From positions 1 to 64,000 of the forward strand of contig CAJAVU010000092.1 in the NCBI GenBank assembly GCA_903945495.1: a DNA stretch of 64,000 bases, in the 5' to 3' direction. Positions within the stretch are counted from its first letter, which is position 1, and each line of letters starts with the position of its first letter. A model generated the notes under the pieces. That model worked only from the letters and a program-made list of their open reading frames with translations, ran no database searches and had not been told where the DNA came from. The position numbers were made by a program, and so were the translations under genes. Positions 35,093 to 44,314 of this stretch are shown here, one piece after another. This DNA is from an uncultured Flavobacteriales bacterium (GTDB lineage: Bacteria > Bacteroidota > Bacteroidia > Flavobacteriales_D > Crocinitomicaceae).

Positions 35093-36104
35093 TAGAGAAT
35101 ATTTTGTGTAAGTATTTGCCAAAAGTAACCTTCTTTAAGCTCTTAAATGGCATGATATCTTCCGTTTTTTGAACAGTTCCATTGTCAATAACCATACCAT
35201 AACCCTTGATAACATTCTTTAATTTTCCATCTGAAAGTTTTGATGTTAGTCCAAATCGTAAGTCATAGAAGTACATTGAATCCTCTGTTTGAACAGTCGT
35301 GTAATAACCGTTTGTAATGAAATCCAATTGTTTTGCATAGTTTTTTCCGTTCCATTTCACCTTGTAAAGTGACGTTTTATCTTTTTGAATTGTATCAATG
35401 TCTTTCGGGTTGAACGCATAGAAAATAGATTTATAGCCAACATAATAGTTTTGATCATCTTCGGTCAATACCATCCAATAAAAAGAGGTTAACGGCATTG
35501 GAGTGACCATTGGATTTGTTGTTTTCATGCCATTTTCGGCAAAATAATTCGTTGCGTTTGATAGAATAAACAGTTTCACAACAACGCCCCAAAGTAAATA
35601 GGCGGAAGAATAATAAATTCCGAACATGTTCCATTTTTTGCGTTTTGGATTATCGCGCTTCATGAACAAGGCAACAAGTAAAGTGAACATGAAGGGAACG
35701 GTGTAAAGTGGATCTATCACAAAAACCGTATTGAAAGTAATGCGCAAACTAAACGGCCACAAGAATTCAGTTCCATAATTGGTGAAAATATCAAGTAATG
35801 GATGCGTCACAATACCTAGGAAAAACAGCCACATCCACGCTTTTTGTTCATAGCGTTTTTTATAGAATCGATGAATTAGCCAGCCGAGTAGTGGACCCAT
35901 TAAAATTGCGAAGACCAAGGAATGCGAAAATCCGCGGTGAATCAAAGCGGCATCAATCGGATGATAAAATCCACGTAAAAAAACATCTAAATCGGGAATA
36001 GTTCCTGCAATTGCTCCCCAAAAAGCTGCTTTTGCACCCATTTTTCTTCCTGCGACTGCTTCCCCAACTGCTGCACCTAAAACTATTTGCGTCAATGAAT
36101 CCAT
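35085..36104 (-). CDS. YdjM-family metal-dependent hydrolase-like membrane protein
   Basis: A 339-residue inner-membrane protein of the YdjM/DUF457 family. Helices at ~5-20, 60-78, 92-112, 125-150 and 165-185. The histidine and aspartate motifs are present: GTIPDLD (34-40), HRGFSHS (56-62) and THPLLDIFTNYG (~100-111). These predict a membrane metal-dependent hydrolase; the substrate is unknown. The soluble C-terminal half (~210-339) is beta-rich. Co-transcribed with the downstream GH3 gene by 8-bp overlap. Confidence 0.85.
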   Translation of the reverse strand: MDSLTQIVLGAAVGEAVAGRKMGAKAAFWGAIAGTIPDLDVFLRGFYHPIDAALIHRGFSHSLVFAILMGPLLGWLIHRFYKKRYEQKAWMWLFFLGIVTHPLLDIFTNYGTEFLWPFSLRITFNTVFVIDPLYTVPFMFTLLVALFMKRDNPKRKKWNMFGIYYSSAYLLWGVVVKLFILSNATNYFAENGMKTTNPMVTPMPLTSFYWMVLTEDDQNYYVGYKSIFYAFNPKDIDTIQKDKTSLYKVKWNGKNYAKQLDFITNGYYTTVQTEDSMYFYDLRFGLTSKLSDGKLKNVIKGYGMVIDNGTVQKTEDIMPFKSLKKVTFGKYLHKIFSNE

Positions 36105-36208
36105 CCTTGATTGTCTTTTTTATAATTGAATTTGTACTTATTTTAACAGATTGTCTGGGTATAAAGTTCAACTTTTTTCGTAAATTCAAGGAAGATAACC
36201 TACCAAAT

Positions 36209-36901
36209 ATGAAATTAAATCGAACAATTAAAGAATGGGCGGAGGATGATCGTCCACGTGAAAAGCTTGTCTTAAAAGGAAAAAATGCTCTTTCAGATGC
36301 TGAATTGTTGGCTATTGTGCTTGGTTCTGGATCACGGAATCAAACAGCAGTTGAATTGGCAAAGGAACTGCTCGAATCTGCGGAAAATAATTTGGGGAAT
36401 TTCTCGAAACTGTCGTTACATGATTTGAAAAAGTTCCATGGAGTCGGAGAAGCAAAAGCTGTAACAGTTCTTGCTGCACTGGAATTGGGACGAAGAAGGA
36501 AAGATGTTGAGGTGAAAGTTCGAACGAAGATTAGTTCTTCCAATCAGGTTTACGACTACATGAAAAGTTATTTATTGGATTTAGAACACGAAGAATTTTA
36601 CATTTTGTTGTTGAATCGAGCGAATGAAATAATCCGTGCTAAACAGATTTCAATCGGTGGAATGTCAGGAACAGTTGCAGATGGAAAATTAATTTTTAAA
36701 TCGGCCATTGAAATGAACGCGCATGGTTTGGTATTGGTTCATAATCACCCGAGTGGGCAATTGAAACCGAGTGATGCGGATCGTAGTTTGACAAAAAAGA
36801 TGGTTGAATTTGGAAAATACATTGATTTACCCGTCTTGGATCACGTTATTTTCACGGATTTTGGTTATTTTAGCTTCGCCGATAGCGGCATGATTTCTTA
36901 A
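36209..36901 (+). CDS. radC: RadC family JAB-domain protein
   Basis: A 230-residue protein. I place the start at ATG 36209 because the sequence from there (MKLNRTIKEWAEDDRPREKL) is the conserved N-terminus; frame upstream to 36011 is just the reverse of the neighbour. A helix-hairpin-helix region (~66-92) precedes the JAB/MPN metallo-domain with VHNHPSGQLKPSDAD (H178, H180, D189 or D191). The domain suggests a zinc isopeptidase or nuclease-like fold; the once-assumed repair role in E. coli has been doubted. It is the first gene of a run with wecB. Confidence 0.93.
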   Translation: MKLNRTIKEWAEDDRPREKLVLKGKNALSDAELLAIVLGSGSRNQTAVELAKELLESAENNLGNFSKLSLHDLKKFHGVGEAKAVTVLAALELGRRRKDVEVKVRTKISSSNQVYDYMKSYLLDLEHEEFYILLLNRANEIIRAKQISIGGMSGTVADGKLIFKSAIEMNAHGLVLVHNHPSGQLKPSDADRSLTKKMVEFGKYIDLPVLDHVIFTDFGYFSFADSGMIS

Positions 36902-36913
36902 ACAGTACTTGAA

Positions 36914-38062
36914 TTGAAAAAACGAATAATTACCATCGTTGGTGCACGTCCTCAAATAATAAAATCTTCTGCGATAAGTAGAGCGATTCAACTTCGCTTT
37001 TCGAATGTTTTGGAAGAAATTATCGTACATACTGGTCAACATTACGATGAAAATATGTCGGAAGTATTTTTTCAAGAAATGGGAATTCCACGTCCGAATT
37101 ACAATTTGAATGTTGGAAGCGGAAGTCATGGTGCGCAAACGGCTAAAATGATTGAAGGTTTAGAAGAAATTTTCGTCAAAGAGGCGCCAACTGCTGTTTT
37201 GGTTTATGGTGATACTAATTCTACGATTGCTGGAGCTTTAGCGGCCATTAAAATTCACATTCCTGTCATTCACGTTGAAGCAGGTTTACGTAGTTTTAAC
37301 AAGGCAATGCCAGAAGAAGTTAATCGAATTGCTTGCGATCACATGTCAACTTTGCTTTTCACGCCAACAATAACTGGAATTGAGAATCTGACAAAAGAAG
37401 GTTTTGCGATGGATTCAGTTGGAAAAGCAACTGCAAATTCGCCTAAAGTGTATCAGTGCGGTGATGTAATGTTTGATAATAGTTTGTATTTCTCGAAGTT
37501 ATCGGATGAAACGTCTAAAATTCTTTCGGAAAATGGCTTAGAAGCAAACGGCTATGTTTTAACAACGATTCACCGTGATTCAAATACTGATGTTGCTGAA
37601 AATATGGAAGCAATTTTTAGTGCTTTGTTAACGATTCAGCAGCAATATGGGTTGACGATTGTATTGCCAATTCACCCGCGTACGAAAGGGAAAATGAAGG
37701 ATCAATTGAGTGCAGAATTGATGAATGCAATTGAAGAAAATCCATACTTCAAAATTATTCCTCCAGCTGGATTCATTGATATTATTGCCTTGGAGAAAAA
37801 TGCGCGTTTGATTGTGACAGACAGTGGAGGTTTGCAAAAAGAAGCTTTTTTCTTTGAGAAACCATGTGTGATTTTGCGTCCACAAACGGAATGGGTTGAA
37901 ATAGTGAACAATGGAAATGCTATACTTGCTGATGCATCGAAAGAACGCATTCAAACAGCCTTTACAGCATTAATGAATAAAACTGATTACAGCTTTCCTC
38001 CGTTTTATGGCGATGGAAAAGCGGCAGAATTTATATGCAGTAAAATAATTGAAGACTTATAA
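36914..38062 (+). CDS. wecB: UDP-N-acetylglucosamine 2-epimerase (non-hydrolysing)
   Basis: A 382-residue epimerase of the GT-B-like fold that interconverts UDP-GlcNAc and UDP-ManNAc for surface polysaccharides. Typical segments: TIVGARPQIIKSS (~6-18), VHTGQHYDENMS (~37-48), VYGDTNST, HVEAGLRSFNKAMPEEVNRIACDH (in two pieces, ~121-144), HPRTKG and TDSGGLQKEAFFFEKP (~297-312). TTG at 36914 is the likely start; no ATG fits, and the first residues match the family. 12 bp after radC and 3 bp before the deacetylase gene. Confidence 0.94.
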   Translation: MKKRIITIVGARPQIIKSSAISRAIQLRFSNVLEEIIVHTGQHYDENMSEVFFQEMGIPRPNYNLNVGSGSHGAQTAKMIEGLEEIFVKEAPTAVLVYGDTNSTIAGALAAIKIHIPVIHVEAGLRSFNKAMPEEVNRIACDHMSTLLFTPTITGIENLTKEGFAMDSVGKATANSPKVYQCGDVMFDNSLYFSKLSDETSKILSENGLEANGYVLTTIHRDSNTDVAENMEAIFSALLTIQQQYGLTIVLPIHPRTKGKMKDQLSAELMNAIEENPYFKIIPPAGFIDIIALEKNARLIVTDSGGLQKEAFFFEKPCVILRPQTEWVEIVNNGNAILADASKERIQTAFTALMNKTDYSFPPFYGDGKAAEFICSKIIEDL

Positions 38063-38065
38063 GAA

Positions 38066-39361
38066 ATGGTTTTAATTTTTGTTGAACGTATTACTGAACG
38101 GCTGATTTATACGCTGGATTTCGTTTTTAAGGAACGCGGTCTAAGCTATGAATTGACGTCAGATCGACAAGAATTTCTAACTGCCGTTAAACCTCGATTC
38201 AATTATTCCGATCAAGATTTTGAAGGGGTTCCGCATTTGCGTCCATCAACGATGCTGTTTGATACAGATTTGATTGTATATGGAATTGAATCGGATAAAT
38301 TTGAGAAGGAAGATTGCTTGAAAATCAGTGGGCGAATTGAACCTTTGGCCGGTATTTTCTATGTGCTATCACGCATGGAAGAATATTCGTCAACGATAGA
38401 AGATGAGCATGGACGTTTCCCTTCCAATAACAGTATTTTGAACCGTTTCGGTTGGTTGGATAAAGTTGTATGTGATCGATGGGCAGTTGCCTTTTTACGT
38501 TTTCTTGCACACAATGAGCTAATTGAATTTGTGAATCATAAAACGGAGGTAAACATTCGTCCTACGTTTGATATTGATAATGCCTATGCGTATCAATTGA
38601 AATTTGGCTGGAGACGCTGGATGTCTGTGGCACGAGATATTCTAAAAGGTGATAAATTCAGAATTGTTGAACGAAGATTGGTGTTAAAAGGCTCTTCAAA
38701 AGATCCTTACGATACGTACGATTATATTTTGTCCATCGCGAAACGTGGTTTTCAAGTCAATATGTTTTGGTTATTGGGTGATTATGCGAAGTACGACAAG
38801 AATATATCGTTTAAAAACTTGCGTCATCAGCGTTTGATTCGCAAAATGAATCGCACAACAACCGTTGGCATTCACCCGAGTTATAAATCGAATAGCTACG
38901 AGTTTTATCTCTTGAATGAAAAAGAACGATTGGAAGTGATTTTGAATAACATGGTTGAACATTCGCGTCAGCATTTCTTGAAATTGAAAATTCCTGTCAC
39001 CTATCCTTCGATTAGTTCAATGGGAATCAAGCACGATTATACAATGGGTTATGCCGAACAATATGGATTCCGTGCAGGAACCGCACGTCCTTTTAAATGG
39101 TTTGATTTAACAAAAAATAAAGTGTCAGATCTGACGATTCATCCATTTGTATACATGGATGGAACCTTGAATGAATACATGAATTTGAGTCCAGAAGAAG
39201 CGAAGGAACGCATCACGAAATTGTACCATGAAGTGGAGCGTTTTGGCGGTGAATTTGTCTTTATTTGGCACAATGAAACAATTGGAGATTACGGAAAATG
39301 GAAAGGATGGCAAGCTGTTCTTGAACATACTTTAGCATTGAAAAATACAACACATGAATAA
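38066..39361 (+). CDS. Polysaccharide deacetylase-like protein (DUF7033-type N-domain)
   Basis: A 431-residue protein with an N-terminal alpha/beta domain (~1-165) typical of a Bacteroidota family linked to polysaccharide deacetylases. The C-terminal part has a metal-site-like RPTFDIDNAYAYQ (~168-180), then VNMFWLLGDY, VGIHPSYKSN (His-Pro-Ser) and FVFIWHNE (late His). It likely removes an acetyl group from a glycan precursor, but activity is inferred. Adjacent wecB supplies UDP-ManNAc, so both may serve one polysaccharide. It overlaps the DUF423 gene by 8 bp. Confidence 0.8.
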   Translation: MVLIFVERITERLIYTLDFVFKERGLSYELTSDRQEFLTAVKPRFNYSDQDFEGVPHLRPSTMLFDTDLIVYGIESDKFEKEDCLKISGRIEPLAGIFYVLSRMEEYSSTIEDEHGRFPSNNSILNRFGWLDKVVCDRWAVAFLRFLAHNELIEFVNHKTEVNIRPTFDIDNAYAYQLKFGWRRWMSVARDILKGDKFRIVERRLVLKGSSKDPYDTYDYILSIAKRGFQVNMFWLLGDYAKYDKNISFKNLRHQRLIRKMNRTTTVGIHPSYKSNSYEFYLLNEKERLEVILNNMVEHSRQHFLKLKIPVTYPSISSMGIKHDYTMGYAEQYGFRAGTARPFKWFDLTKNKVSDLTIHPFVYMDGTLNEYMNLSPEEAKERITKLYHEVERFGGEFVFIWHNETIGDYGKWKGWQAVLEHTLALKNTTHE

Positions 39362-39734
39362 GAAAATTTTACTTATTGCGTCAGTTTTGCTGCTATTGGC
39401 AATCGTACTTGGAGCATTCGGTGCTCATGGATTAAAAGATAAAGTTACACCAGAGCGCATTGCAACATTTGAAGTAGGAGTGAGGTATCAATTCTATATT
39501 GGTTTAGCGATGTTGATTCTAGGATTCAATGAAGAAAAATTAGGATTCAGCTTAAAACCAACATTCATATTATTACTGATTGGAGTTTTATTCTTTTCAG
39601 TGTCAATTTACTTTTTGGCGATTCAAGAGATTCTTGGGGCGAGTTTGAAATTTTTAGGTCCAATCACACCTCTTGGTGGACTTTTAATGATTATCGGCTT
39701 GTTCGTGTTCATTGTTAAATTAATGCGTAAATAA
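39354..39734 (+). CDS. DUF423 family small membrane protein (YgdD-like)
   Basis: A 126-residue inner-membrane protein with four helices (~5-25, 46-62, 70-90, 100-122). The GAFGAHGLKDKVTPERI motif (~21-37) marks DUF423. The function is unknown. It overlaps the deacetylase gene by 8 bp and is 7 bp before the MBL hydrolase gene, so the four genes are one transcript. Confidence 0.9.
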   Translation: MNKKILLIASVLLLLAIVLGAFGAHGLKDKVTPERIATFEVGVRYQFYIGLAMLILGFNEEKLGFSLKPTFILLLIGVLFFSVSIYFLAIQEILGASLKFLGPITPLGGLLMIIGLFVFIVKLMRK

Positions 39735-39741
39735 ATTCGGC

Positions 39742-40509
39742 GTGAAAATCACTGTTCTCGGTTCTGGAACTTCTCAAGGCGTGCCTGTTATCGCATGTGA
39801 ATGTCATGTGTGTACATCAAGTAAATCGAAAGACAAACGCTTGCGCAGTTCCATAATGATTTCGCACAATGAACAGAATTATGTAGTGGATGCAGGACCG
39901 GATTTTCGCCAACAAATGCTTCGCGAAGATGTGAAAACCTTGTCTGCCATTTTATTTACACACGAACACAAAGATCATTTAGCTGGATTGGATGATGTAC
40001 GCGCGTTTAATTACAAGGAAAAACGTGATATGGAAGTCTATTGCTCTTTTCGGGTTGAAAAAGCTTTGCACCAAGAATTTCATTATGTTTTTTCGGCTGA
40101 GCGTTACCCAGGAGTTCCTTCAGTTAACATCAATCGCATTGAAAATAAAGTCTTCACTTTAGCGGATGGATTGGAAGTGACGCCAATCGAAGTGTATCAT
40201 TACAAAATGCCTGTTTTTGGCTTTCGAATTGGTGATTTCACCTATATCACTGATGCCAAAACAATTGCTCCAGAAGAGGTTGATAAAGTTAGAGGAACGA
40301 AGGTGTTGATCGTAAATGCTTTGCATCAGTCACCACATATTTCTCACTTTAATTTGGAAGAAGCATTGGCTTTCATAGCAGATGTGAAACCAGAAACGGC
40401 CTATTTAACGCATATTTCCCACCAATTTGGAACCCAAGAAGAAATTCAAAAATTATTACCACCAAACGTATTCGCTGCCTTCGATGGCATGACACTCACA
40501 ATCGATTAA
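39742..40509 (+). CDS. PhnP-like MBL-fold metallohydrolase
   Basis: A 255-residue metallo-beta-lactamase-fold enzyme. GSGTSQGVPVIACECHVC (8-24) with Cys19, Cys21 and Cys24 is the PhnP-type start with a structural metal site. Metal-binding motif THEHKDHLAG (HxHxDH, 74-79) and later YITDAKT, HISH and THISHQFG complete it. PhnP cleaves phosphoribosyl cyclic phosphate; no other phosphonate gene is here, so this is likely a related phosphodiesterase. GTG at 39742 is the start. Confidence 0.9.
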   Translation: MKITVLGSGTSQGVPVIACECHVCTSSKSKDKRLRSSIMISHNEQNYVVDAGPDFRQQMLREDVKTLSAILFTHEHKDHLAGLDDVRAFNYKEKRDMEVYCSFRVEKALHQEFHYVFSAERYPGVPSVNINRIENKVFTLADGLEVTPIEVYHYKMPVFGFRIGDFTYITDAKTIAPEEVDKVRGTKVLIVNALHQSPHISHFNLEEALAFIADVKPETAYLTHISHQFGTQEEIQKLLPPNVFAAFDGMTLTID

Positions 40510-40550
40510 AGATTCAATACAAACAGGATTAAAAAACAAACAAACAACAG

Positions 40551-40763
40551 ATGAAACAACCACCAAAATGGAAATTTGCAATCATGGTATGGATTGCTAT
40601 TTACCCAATGATTACATTACTTCAATTTGCTTTAGGTGCGCAATTAAAAGACATGCCAATTCCTCTTCGTTCATTGATTATGACACTGATTCTTGTACCA
40701 ATGATGGTATTTGTTATGCTTCCCTTGCTTCGAAAAGTACTCGGCAAGTGGTTATCGAAATAA
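40551..40763 (+). CDS. Small two-helix membrane protein, function unknown
   Basis: A 70-residue protein with helices at about 9-28 and 40-60 and charged ends. It begins 41 bp after the MBL gene stop, with an A-rich leader, and is followed by a terminator. The arrangement of an amphipathic KQPPKWKFAIMVWIAIYP start is conserved in small membrane proteins, but I cannot name the family. Confidence 0.72.
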   Translation: MKQPPKWKFAIMVWIAIYPMITLLQFALGAQLKDMPIPLRSLIMTLILVPMMVFVMLPLLRKVLGKWLSK

Positions 40764-40797
40764 AAAAAGGCTAGAAATTATTCTAGCCTTTCTTGTT
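40764..40797. terminator. Bidirectional terminator
   Basis: AAAGGCTAGAA (40766-40776) pairs with TTCTAGCCTTT (40781-40791) around ATTA, with A and T tails; it sits between convergent genes. Confidence 0.9.
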
Positions 40798-40806
40798 GTT
40801 AACTTA

Positions 40807-42069
40807 TTATACTTCTTTTCCTTTCAACATTTTGTTCCAGTAAAGATTCGGAAGGATGTGTTTTTTCAACATCCATAGTCTCCAATGTTCCTTGTCGCTG
40901 TTGAAGACAAGCATTTGTTTCAATTTTGGATCTGGTGTAAATTCATTTTTGTAATTGAATTCTGCCAATACCATTTTGCCATAACCCGTTACGAGTGGAC
41001 AAGATGAGTAACCATCATAGATTTTATCACCTAAACGATCATGTTGCATTAAATACTGAATATTTCCGACAACAACTGGAACTTGTTTTCGAATGGCAGC
41101 ACCTGTTTTTGCTGTTGGTAGAGCTGCAACATCACCAATTCCAAAGATGTTTTTATATTTCTTGTGTTGCAAGGTGTTGATATCAACATCCATCCAACCT
41201 GCTTCGTTCATTAAATCAGATTCAAGCATGAATTTTGGAGCCGTTTGTGGTGGTGCTATGTGCAATAAATCAAAAGGAATTTCAATGAAAGAATCACCCC
41301 AATCTTTTTCACCAATACTTGGATCTGTGTTGATGACACATTGATTTTCTAATGGTGCCGTATGCTTGAAGCGAATTGTTTTGTTTTCGCAATCAATTTT
41401 GACAGGCGCATAACTTGGTTTGAATTTGATATCGTAACGTGCGATTACTTCCTCTAATGTTTTGCGGATTTCAGGAACACCGAAGATAACGGAACCTGGC
41501 ATTGCCAAAATCAAGTTTGTTTTAGAAGCTAATTTCGTTTTACGGAAATAATCTGCCGCTAGATAAGCTATTTTTTGAGGCGCTCCACCACATTTAATTG
41601 GCGTCGTTGGCTGTGTAAAAACAGCATTTCCTCCTTTAAAGTTTTTAATCGCATTCCATGTTTTCTTCGGGTCAACGTAATTACTTACGGCAATTCCTTT
41701 TTCCAACGCTTCAGGCAAACCTTCAATTAACTCAGGAGCCATAATTAAACCTGGTGAAACAACCAAGAAATCATAACTTAAGTCTCCTGAATTTTTTGTT
41801 GTAATCTTATTTTCTTCTGATTTAAAACTAGTTGCATAATCTTTAATCCAATCAACTCCTTGAGGCATCACATCCGCCATTGGTTTGCGCGATTTATCGA
41901 AATCAAAGGCATTTGCTCCAACTAACGTCCAAGCAGCTTGATAATAGTGAAATTCCGCAGGTTCTACGATTCCTATTTTTAAGTCTTTGTTTTTTTGAAG
42001 AAGATTCGCAGCAGTCATAATCCCGCCGCTTCCGCCCCCAATGATGAGGATTTGAAAGTGTTTATTCAT
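40807..42069 (-). CDS. sqr: Sulfide:quinone oxidoreductase, mitochondrial (type II) subgroup
   Basis: A 420-residue FAD enzyme that oxidises sulfide and passes electrons to quinone at the membrane. The FAD loop is GGGSGGIMTA (11-20). The two catalytic Cys can be placed: Cys160 (KCGGAPQKIAYL) and Cys357 (SCPLVTGYGKMVLAEF). Both blocks and the C-terminal NLYWNKMLKG are like those of animal SQRDL, not the green-sulfur type. The product may be persulfide for detoxification. A rhodanese lies ~8 kb away but not in an operon. Monocistronic. Confidence 0.92.
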   Translation of the reverse strand: MNKHFQILIIGGGSGGIMTAANLLQKNKDLKIGIVEPAEFHYYQAAWTLVGANAFDFDKSRKPMADVMPQGVDWIKDYATSFKSEENKITTKNSGDLSYDFLVVSPGLIMAPELIEGLPEALEKGIAVSNYVDPKKTWNAIKNFKGGNAVFTQPTTPIKCGGAPQKIAYLAADYFRKTKLASKTNLILAMPGSVIFGVPEIRKTLEEVIARYDIKFKPSYAPVKIDCENKTIRFKHTAPLENQCVINTDPSIGEKDWGDSFIEIPFDLLHIAPPQTAPKFMLESDLMNEAGWMDVDINTLQHKKYKNIFGIGDVAALPTAKTGAAIRKQVPVVVGNIQYLMQHDRLGDKIYDGYSSCPLVTGYGKMVLAEFNYKNEFTPDPKLKQMLVFNSDKEHWRLWMLKKHILPNLYWNKMLKGKEV

Positions 42070-42159
42070 AGTTCAAGCATTTGAATTGTTCTGCAAGATG
42101 AATCTATTAAACAAAACAGGATGTAACTATTGTTACCTATGTACTTGAAATGCTTGCCT

Positions 42160-43071
42160 TTATTGCTTTACACGTAAGCCAATTACATTTGGTAATGGCC
42201 AAAAATGATCATTGTCGTCGCGCGGATAGGTTTGAGAAACATACGAACCAACACGTTCAATAACAGTGTTGCCAACTTTCACATACAAACTTGTTTCTGG
42301 TCCGCCTTCCAAATAAATGGCATTCGTCAATTCAAACGGAAAATCCATCATGAAACCAATCATTTGATTGTGTGTGTAGGGTGAACGACTAAAAATGTAG
42401 TAAATGTTTCCTTGTGCATCCTTGGCTGCGATCAGCATACTGCAGGATTGATTGCGCTTGTTCCAACTCAAAGCTTCTCCATTGCAATCGATCATGCGCA
42501 TTCCTTGCGAATAACAGTGATAATCGGATTTCACTTGTTCCCACGTATCGCACTTTAAATCCATGATGGTGAATTTTGTTTCTGTTGTATCTTTCGGATT
42601 TAGCGCAATCATCGAGTTGTAATTCGGATTGAAAGATGCATTGTTGTGGTGGTCGTAACTTTTCATGTAACCACGATTAATCAAGCCGTTGGACAATTCA
42701 TACATTCCAGCATTGATTACAACATTCAAATTAAAACTATCTGCCCATTCGTTTACCGGACGCGAAATCTTTCCATATTGCGTTGCCGTTAGCAGCTCAA
42801 AATCAAATTTATTCGGGTTGATTTTAACAATCGTTAGTTTCGAATCGCCAAGGATCGAAAGGCGAGGAGCAGAAGGTTCGCACAAATCAATGCCATCCGC
42901 TAAGTTTTTCCATTCGTAAACAGGAACAATCACTGTATCCAAATTCACGCGAATAGAATCAACCTTAATTTTTATCGTATCAGCAGTTACAGAAGGACTT
43001 ACCTGCGCTGAAGTGTTCAATAAAGCAATCAAAGTAAAACAAGAAAGCATCAATTGTTTAAGAAGCTTCAT
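42160..43071 (-). CDS. Phosphodiester glycosidase (NAGPA-domain) family protein
   Basis: I take ATG at 43071 as the start, giving a Sec signal peptide (ending NTSAQ) and 303 residues; an in-frame ATG at 43152 would add 27 residues without a signal. The NAGPA domain shows VVINAGMYE, LINRGYMKS, YYIFSRSPYTHNQMIGFM and AIYLEGGPETSLYV. Related enzymes remove GlcNAc from phosphate-linked GlcNAc. The gene overlaps the lysozyme-like gene by 14 bp, implying a cell-wall or glycan function together. Confidence 0.85.
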   Translation of the reverse strand: MKLLKQLMLSCFTLIALLNTSAQVSPSVTADTIKIKVDSIRVNLDTVIVPVYEWKNLADGIDLCEPSAPRLSILGDSKLTIVKINPNKFDFELLTATQYGKISRPVNEWADSFNLNVVINAGMYELSNGLINRGYMKSYDHHNNASFNPNYNSMIALNPKDTTETKFTIMDLKCDTWEQVKSDYHCYSQGMRMIDCNGEALSWNKRNQSCSMLIAAKDAQGNIYYIFSRSPYTHNQMIGFMMDFPFELTNAIYLEGGPETSLYVKVGNTVIERVGSYVSQTYPRDDNDHFWPLPNVIGLRVKQ

Positions 43072-44179
43072 TCCAATCGAATTTTTTAGGTTTAAACGGG
43101 AAAACATCATACAAATCTCCCGAATAATAAAACTGAAACGCAATTGCGCCAAAAGAATACGGTTTTTCGTAAATTTTTATTGTTGAGCCCCCAACTTTTG
43201 GATTTTTCTTCGGAACAGATTGAGGAAAACCAACATTGAAGAGCGTTGCCAAAATCTCTGGACGATTATCAATTGGATAGCCAGCGCGTTCCCATTGATG
43301 TTTCACTTGCTTTAAGAAAACCGCCGCGTACATGTATGAATAATAATGATTGCGGAACGATGTCAAACGATCCATGCGTTCCTTTGCGGTATCAGCTGTT
43401 TGAAAATCAAGTAGGTGTTCGTATTGTTCACCTAAATAGTATTCACTGTTTTTATCTTTCAATAAGGCTTCAATGCGTTTTGCAGTATGTTCCTTAATTC
43501 CGGTTACACCGAACGAAAATTGTGATTCAACCGATAAAACCTTTAAAGGACCAATCCATTGTTTATAAGCTTCACGATTCGAATTAAACAAACGAATTTG
43601 TTCTCCAACTAAACATGAAACAATTAAACGTGATTCAACTCCTGTTTGATTCGCAACAGAATCGATGATTGCTTTGTCTTTCACAACGGCCTCTTTGAAG
43701 GTTTGCCATTCAGCAATGTTCATCCATTCATACACACTTTCATGCTTGTATTTCAGTTTTCGGTGACGTTTAGCATAAAAATATTTATTGACTTCTTTTT
43801 GGTATTGTTTGTTGCCTTTTAAGCTAATGTCAACTGCATCTAACATGCGCAATACTTCAATTTCATTGTGGTTTTTATTGAAAGCATGCAAAATGTACTG
43901 AGCATTTTTTGGGTAATATTTATTGAGAATAAGAATACGGTGAAGCGCTTCGTACTCTTTATATTCAACTGTAGAAGTATCTTTTTTAAAGGATTGATTG
44001 TATTTATCCTTGTTTTGATCAAAATATCGATTGTTCGCATCAATGGTTCCACCGTCATCTGTCAAGCGGAATTTTATGGCTACATACGATGCTGTTAAAA
44101 AAAATCCAATTAAAGCAAAACCCACTAAAAACGTGTAGAATGGAATTTTAAACCATTTACTGCGAAAGATTTTTTTCAA
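43058..44179 (-). CDS. Putative membrane-anchored lysozyme-like protein
   Basis: A 373-residue protein with one N-terminal membrane anchor (~12-32) and a large periplasmic part. A block with VANQTGVESRLIVSCLVGEQIRLF (two pieces, ~176-199) and VESQFSFGVTGIKEHTAKRIEALL resembles the catalytic-Glu helix and substrate loop of lysozyme-like/transglycosylase folds. I cannot assign a named family; DUF1402 is a possible relative. With the downstream phosphodiester glycosidase gene (14-bp overlap) it could act in envelope glycan turnover. Confidence 0.55.
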   Translation of the reverse strand: MKKIFRSKWFKIPFYTFLVGFALIGFFLTASYVAIKFRLTDDGGTIDANNRYFDQNKDKYNQSFKKDTSTVEYKEYEALHRILILNKYYPKNAQYILHAFNKNHNEIEVLRMLDAVDISLKGNKQYQKEVNKYFYAKRHRKLKYKHESVYEWMNIAEWQTFKEAVVKDKAIIDSVANQTGVESRLIVSCLVGEQIRLFNSNREAYKQWIGPLKVLSVESQFSFGVTGIKEHTAKRIEALLKDKNSEYYLGEQYEHLLDFQTADTAKERMDRLTSFRNHYYSYMYAAVFLKQVKHQWERAGYPIDNRPEILATLFNVGFPQSVPKKNPKVGGSTIKIYEKPYSFGAIAFQFYYSGDLYDVFPFKPKKFDWNEAS

Positions 44180-44289
44180 GTTCTTAAGATTTGATATTCA
44201 GCGCAAAATTAGTCATTCAAAAATGATTTTGAAACGCTCACTTGTTAATTATTTACGACAAGTATCAATTCTGCTTAGTTGAATTCTAT

Positions 44290-44297
44290 TATCTTTG
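44290..44297 (+). promoter_or_regulatory. Candidate fabI -7 box
   Basis: TATCTTTG matches TAnnTTTG and ends 17 nt before the ATG at 44315. It lies inside the possible TTG-initiated extension starting at 44279, which argues for the ATG. Confidence 0.5.
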
Positions 44298-44314
44298 TCC
44301 CAAATAAAACGAAC

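Noticed and set aside
36011-36208. RadC extension upstream of 36209
   Set aside because: The extra 66 residues are antisense to the YdjM-like gene and do not look like RadC.
44279-44314. FabI extension from TTG at 44279
   Set aside because: Includes the TATCTTTG box and does not match the FabI N-terminus; ATG 44315 is better.
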